From Pantoea sp. WMus005 (lineage in GTDB: Bacteria > Pseudomonadota > Gammaproteobacteria > Enterobacterales > Enterobacteriaceae), in the NCBI RefSeq assembly GCF_013415305.1, contig NZ_JACBXU010000006.1, forward strand, positions 1-64,000: DNA of 64,000 nt, in the 5' to 3' direction. The number at the start of each line of letters is the position of its first letter. The first letter of the stretch is position 1. Under the pieces are notes generated by a model. The model was not told the DNA's origin. It did no database searches and saw only the letters and a program-made list of their open reading frames with translations. The translations under genes were made by a program, and so were the position numbers. Below, in pieces: positions 63,983 through 64,000 of this stretch.

Positions 63983-64000
63983 ATGCAAAAGATTTTCCTG
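63983..64000 (+). CDS. Start of next gene, cut by the window edge
   Basis: ATG at 63983 with AAGGCGAGG upstream begins MQKIFL, 17 bases after the PP-loop gene stop on the same strand. Only six codons are visible, so no function can be given; the spacing suggests it shares the operon. Confidence 0.5.

Overview
The window is chromosomal DNA of a gamma-proteobacterium of the order Enterobacterales. Gene-by-gene similarity to Escherichia coli, together with an ovothiol-synthase gene (ovoA) beside the origin and a 2-ketogluconate cluster, points to the Erwiniaceae, most likely Pantoea or a close Erwinia relative. That placement is inference. The window holds the replication origin oriC at about 18.9-19.2 kb between mioC and mnmG, so the two replication arms start inside it.

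Left arm (1-18.9 kb). The left edge is the promoter and leader of a leftward rRNA operon whose 16S gene lies outside the window. Next come the drug/sugar exporter hsrA, the leftward ribose operon rbsDACBKR with two RbsR-type operators, ygiW divergent from the two-component pair qseBC, the potassium transporter kup, the ravA-viaA pair, ovoA, asnC and mioC. ovoA sits where E. coli carries asnA. The rRNA operon, rbs and kup run away from oriC; ravA to mioC run toward it.

Right of oriC (19.2-37.8 kb) is a conserved core block: mnmG, rsmG, the complete ATP synthase operon atpIBEFHAGDC behind a long A+T-rich leader with a clear sigma-70 promoter, then glmU-glmS, and the phosphate operon pstSCAB-phoU behind an 11-bp-phased PhoB box array.

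From 37.8 to 48.6 kb lie a lone MFS transporter, xylBA (leftward) divergent from xylFGHR (rightward) with a shared control region, and an orphan ROK-family repressor. From 48.8 to 53.1 kb lie the primosome genes dnaT-dnaC, an unknown inner-membrane protein, a YhjY-like outer-membrane barrel, tag and yiaD.

From 53.2 to 59.5 kb is a sugar-acid module: two LacI-family regulators, then kguE-kguK-kguT and ghrB, with a perfect PtxS-type palindrome in front of kguE. It should import and phosphorylate 2-ketogluconate and reduce it. The right edge has avtA, a convergent MocR-type regulator and, divergent from it, a PP-loop ATPase of unknown product whose operon continues beyond the window. This last unit is the best candidate for an undescribed pathway.
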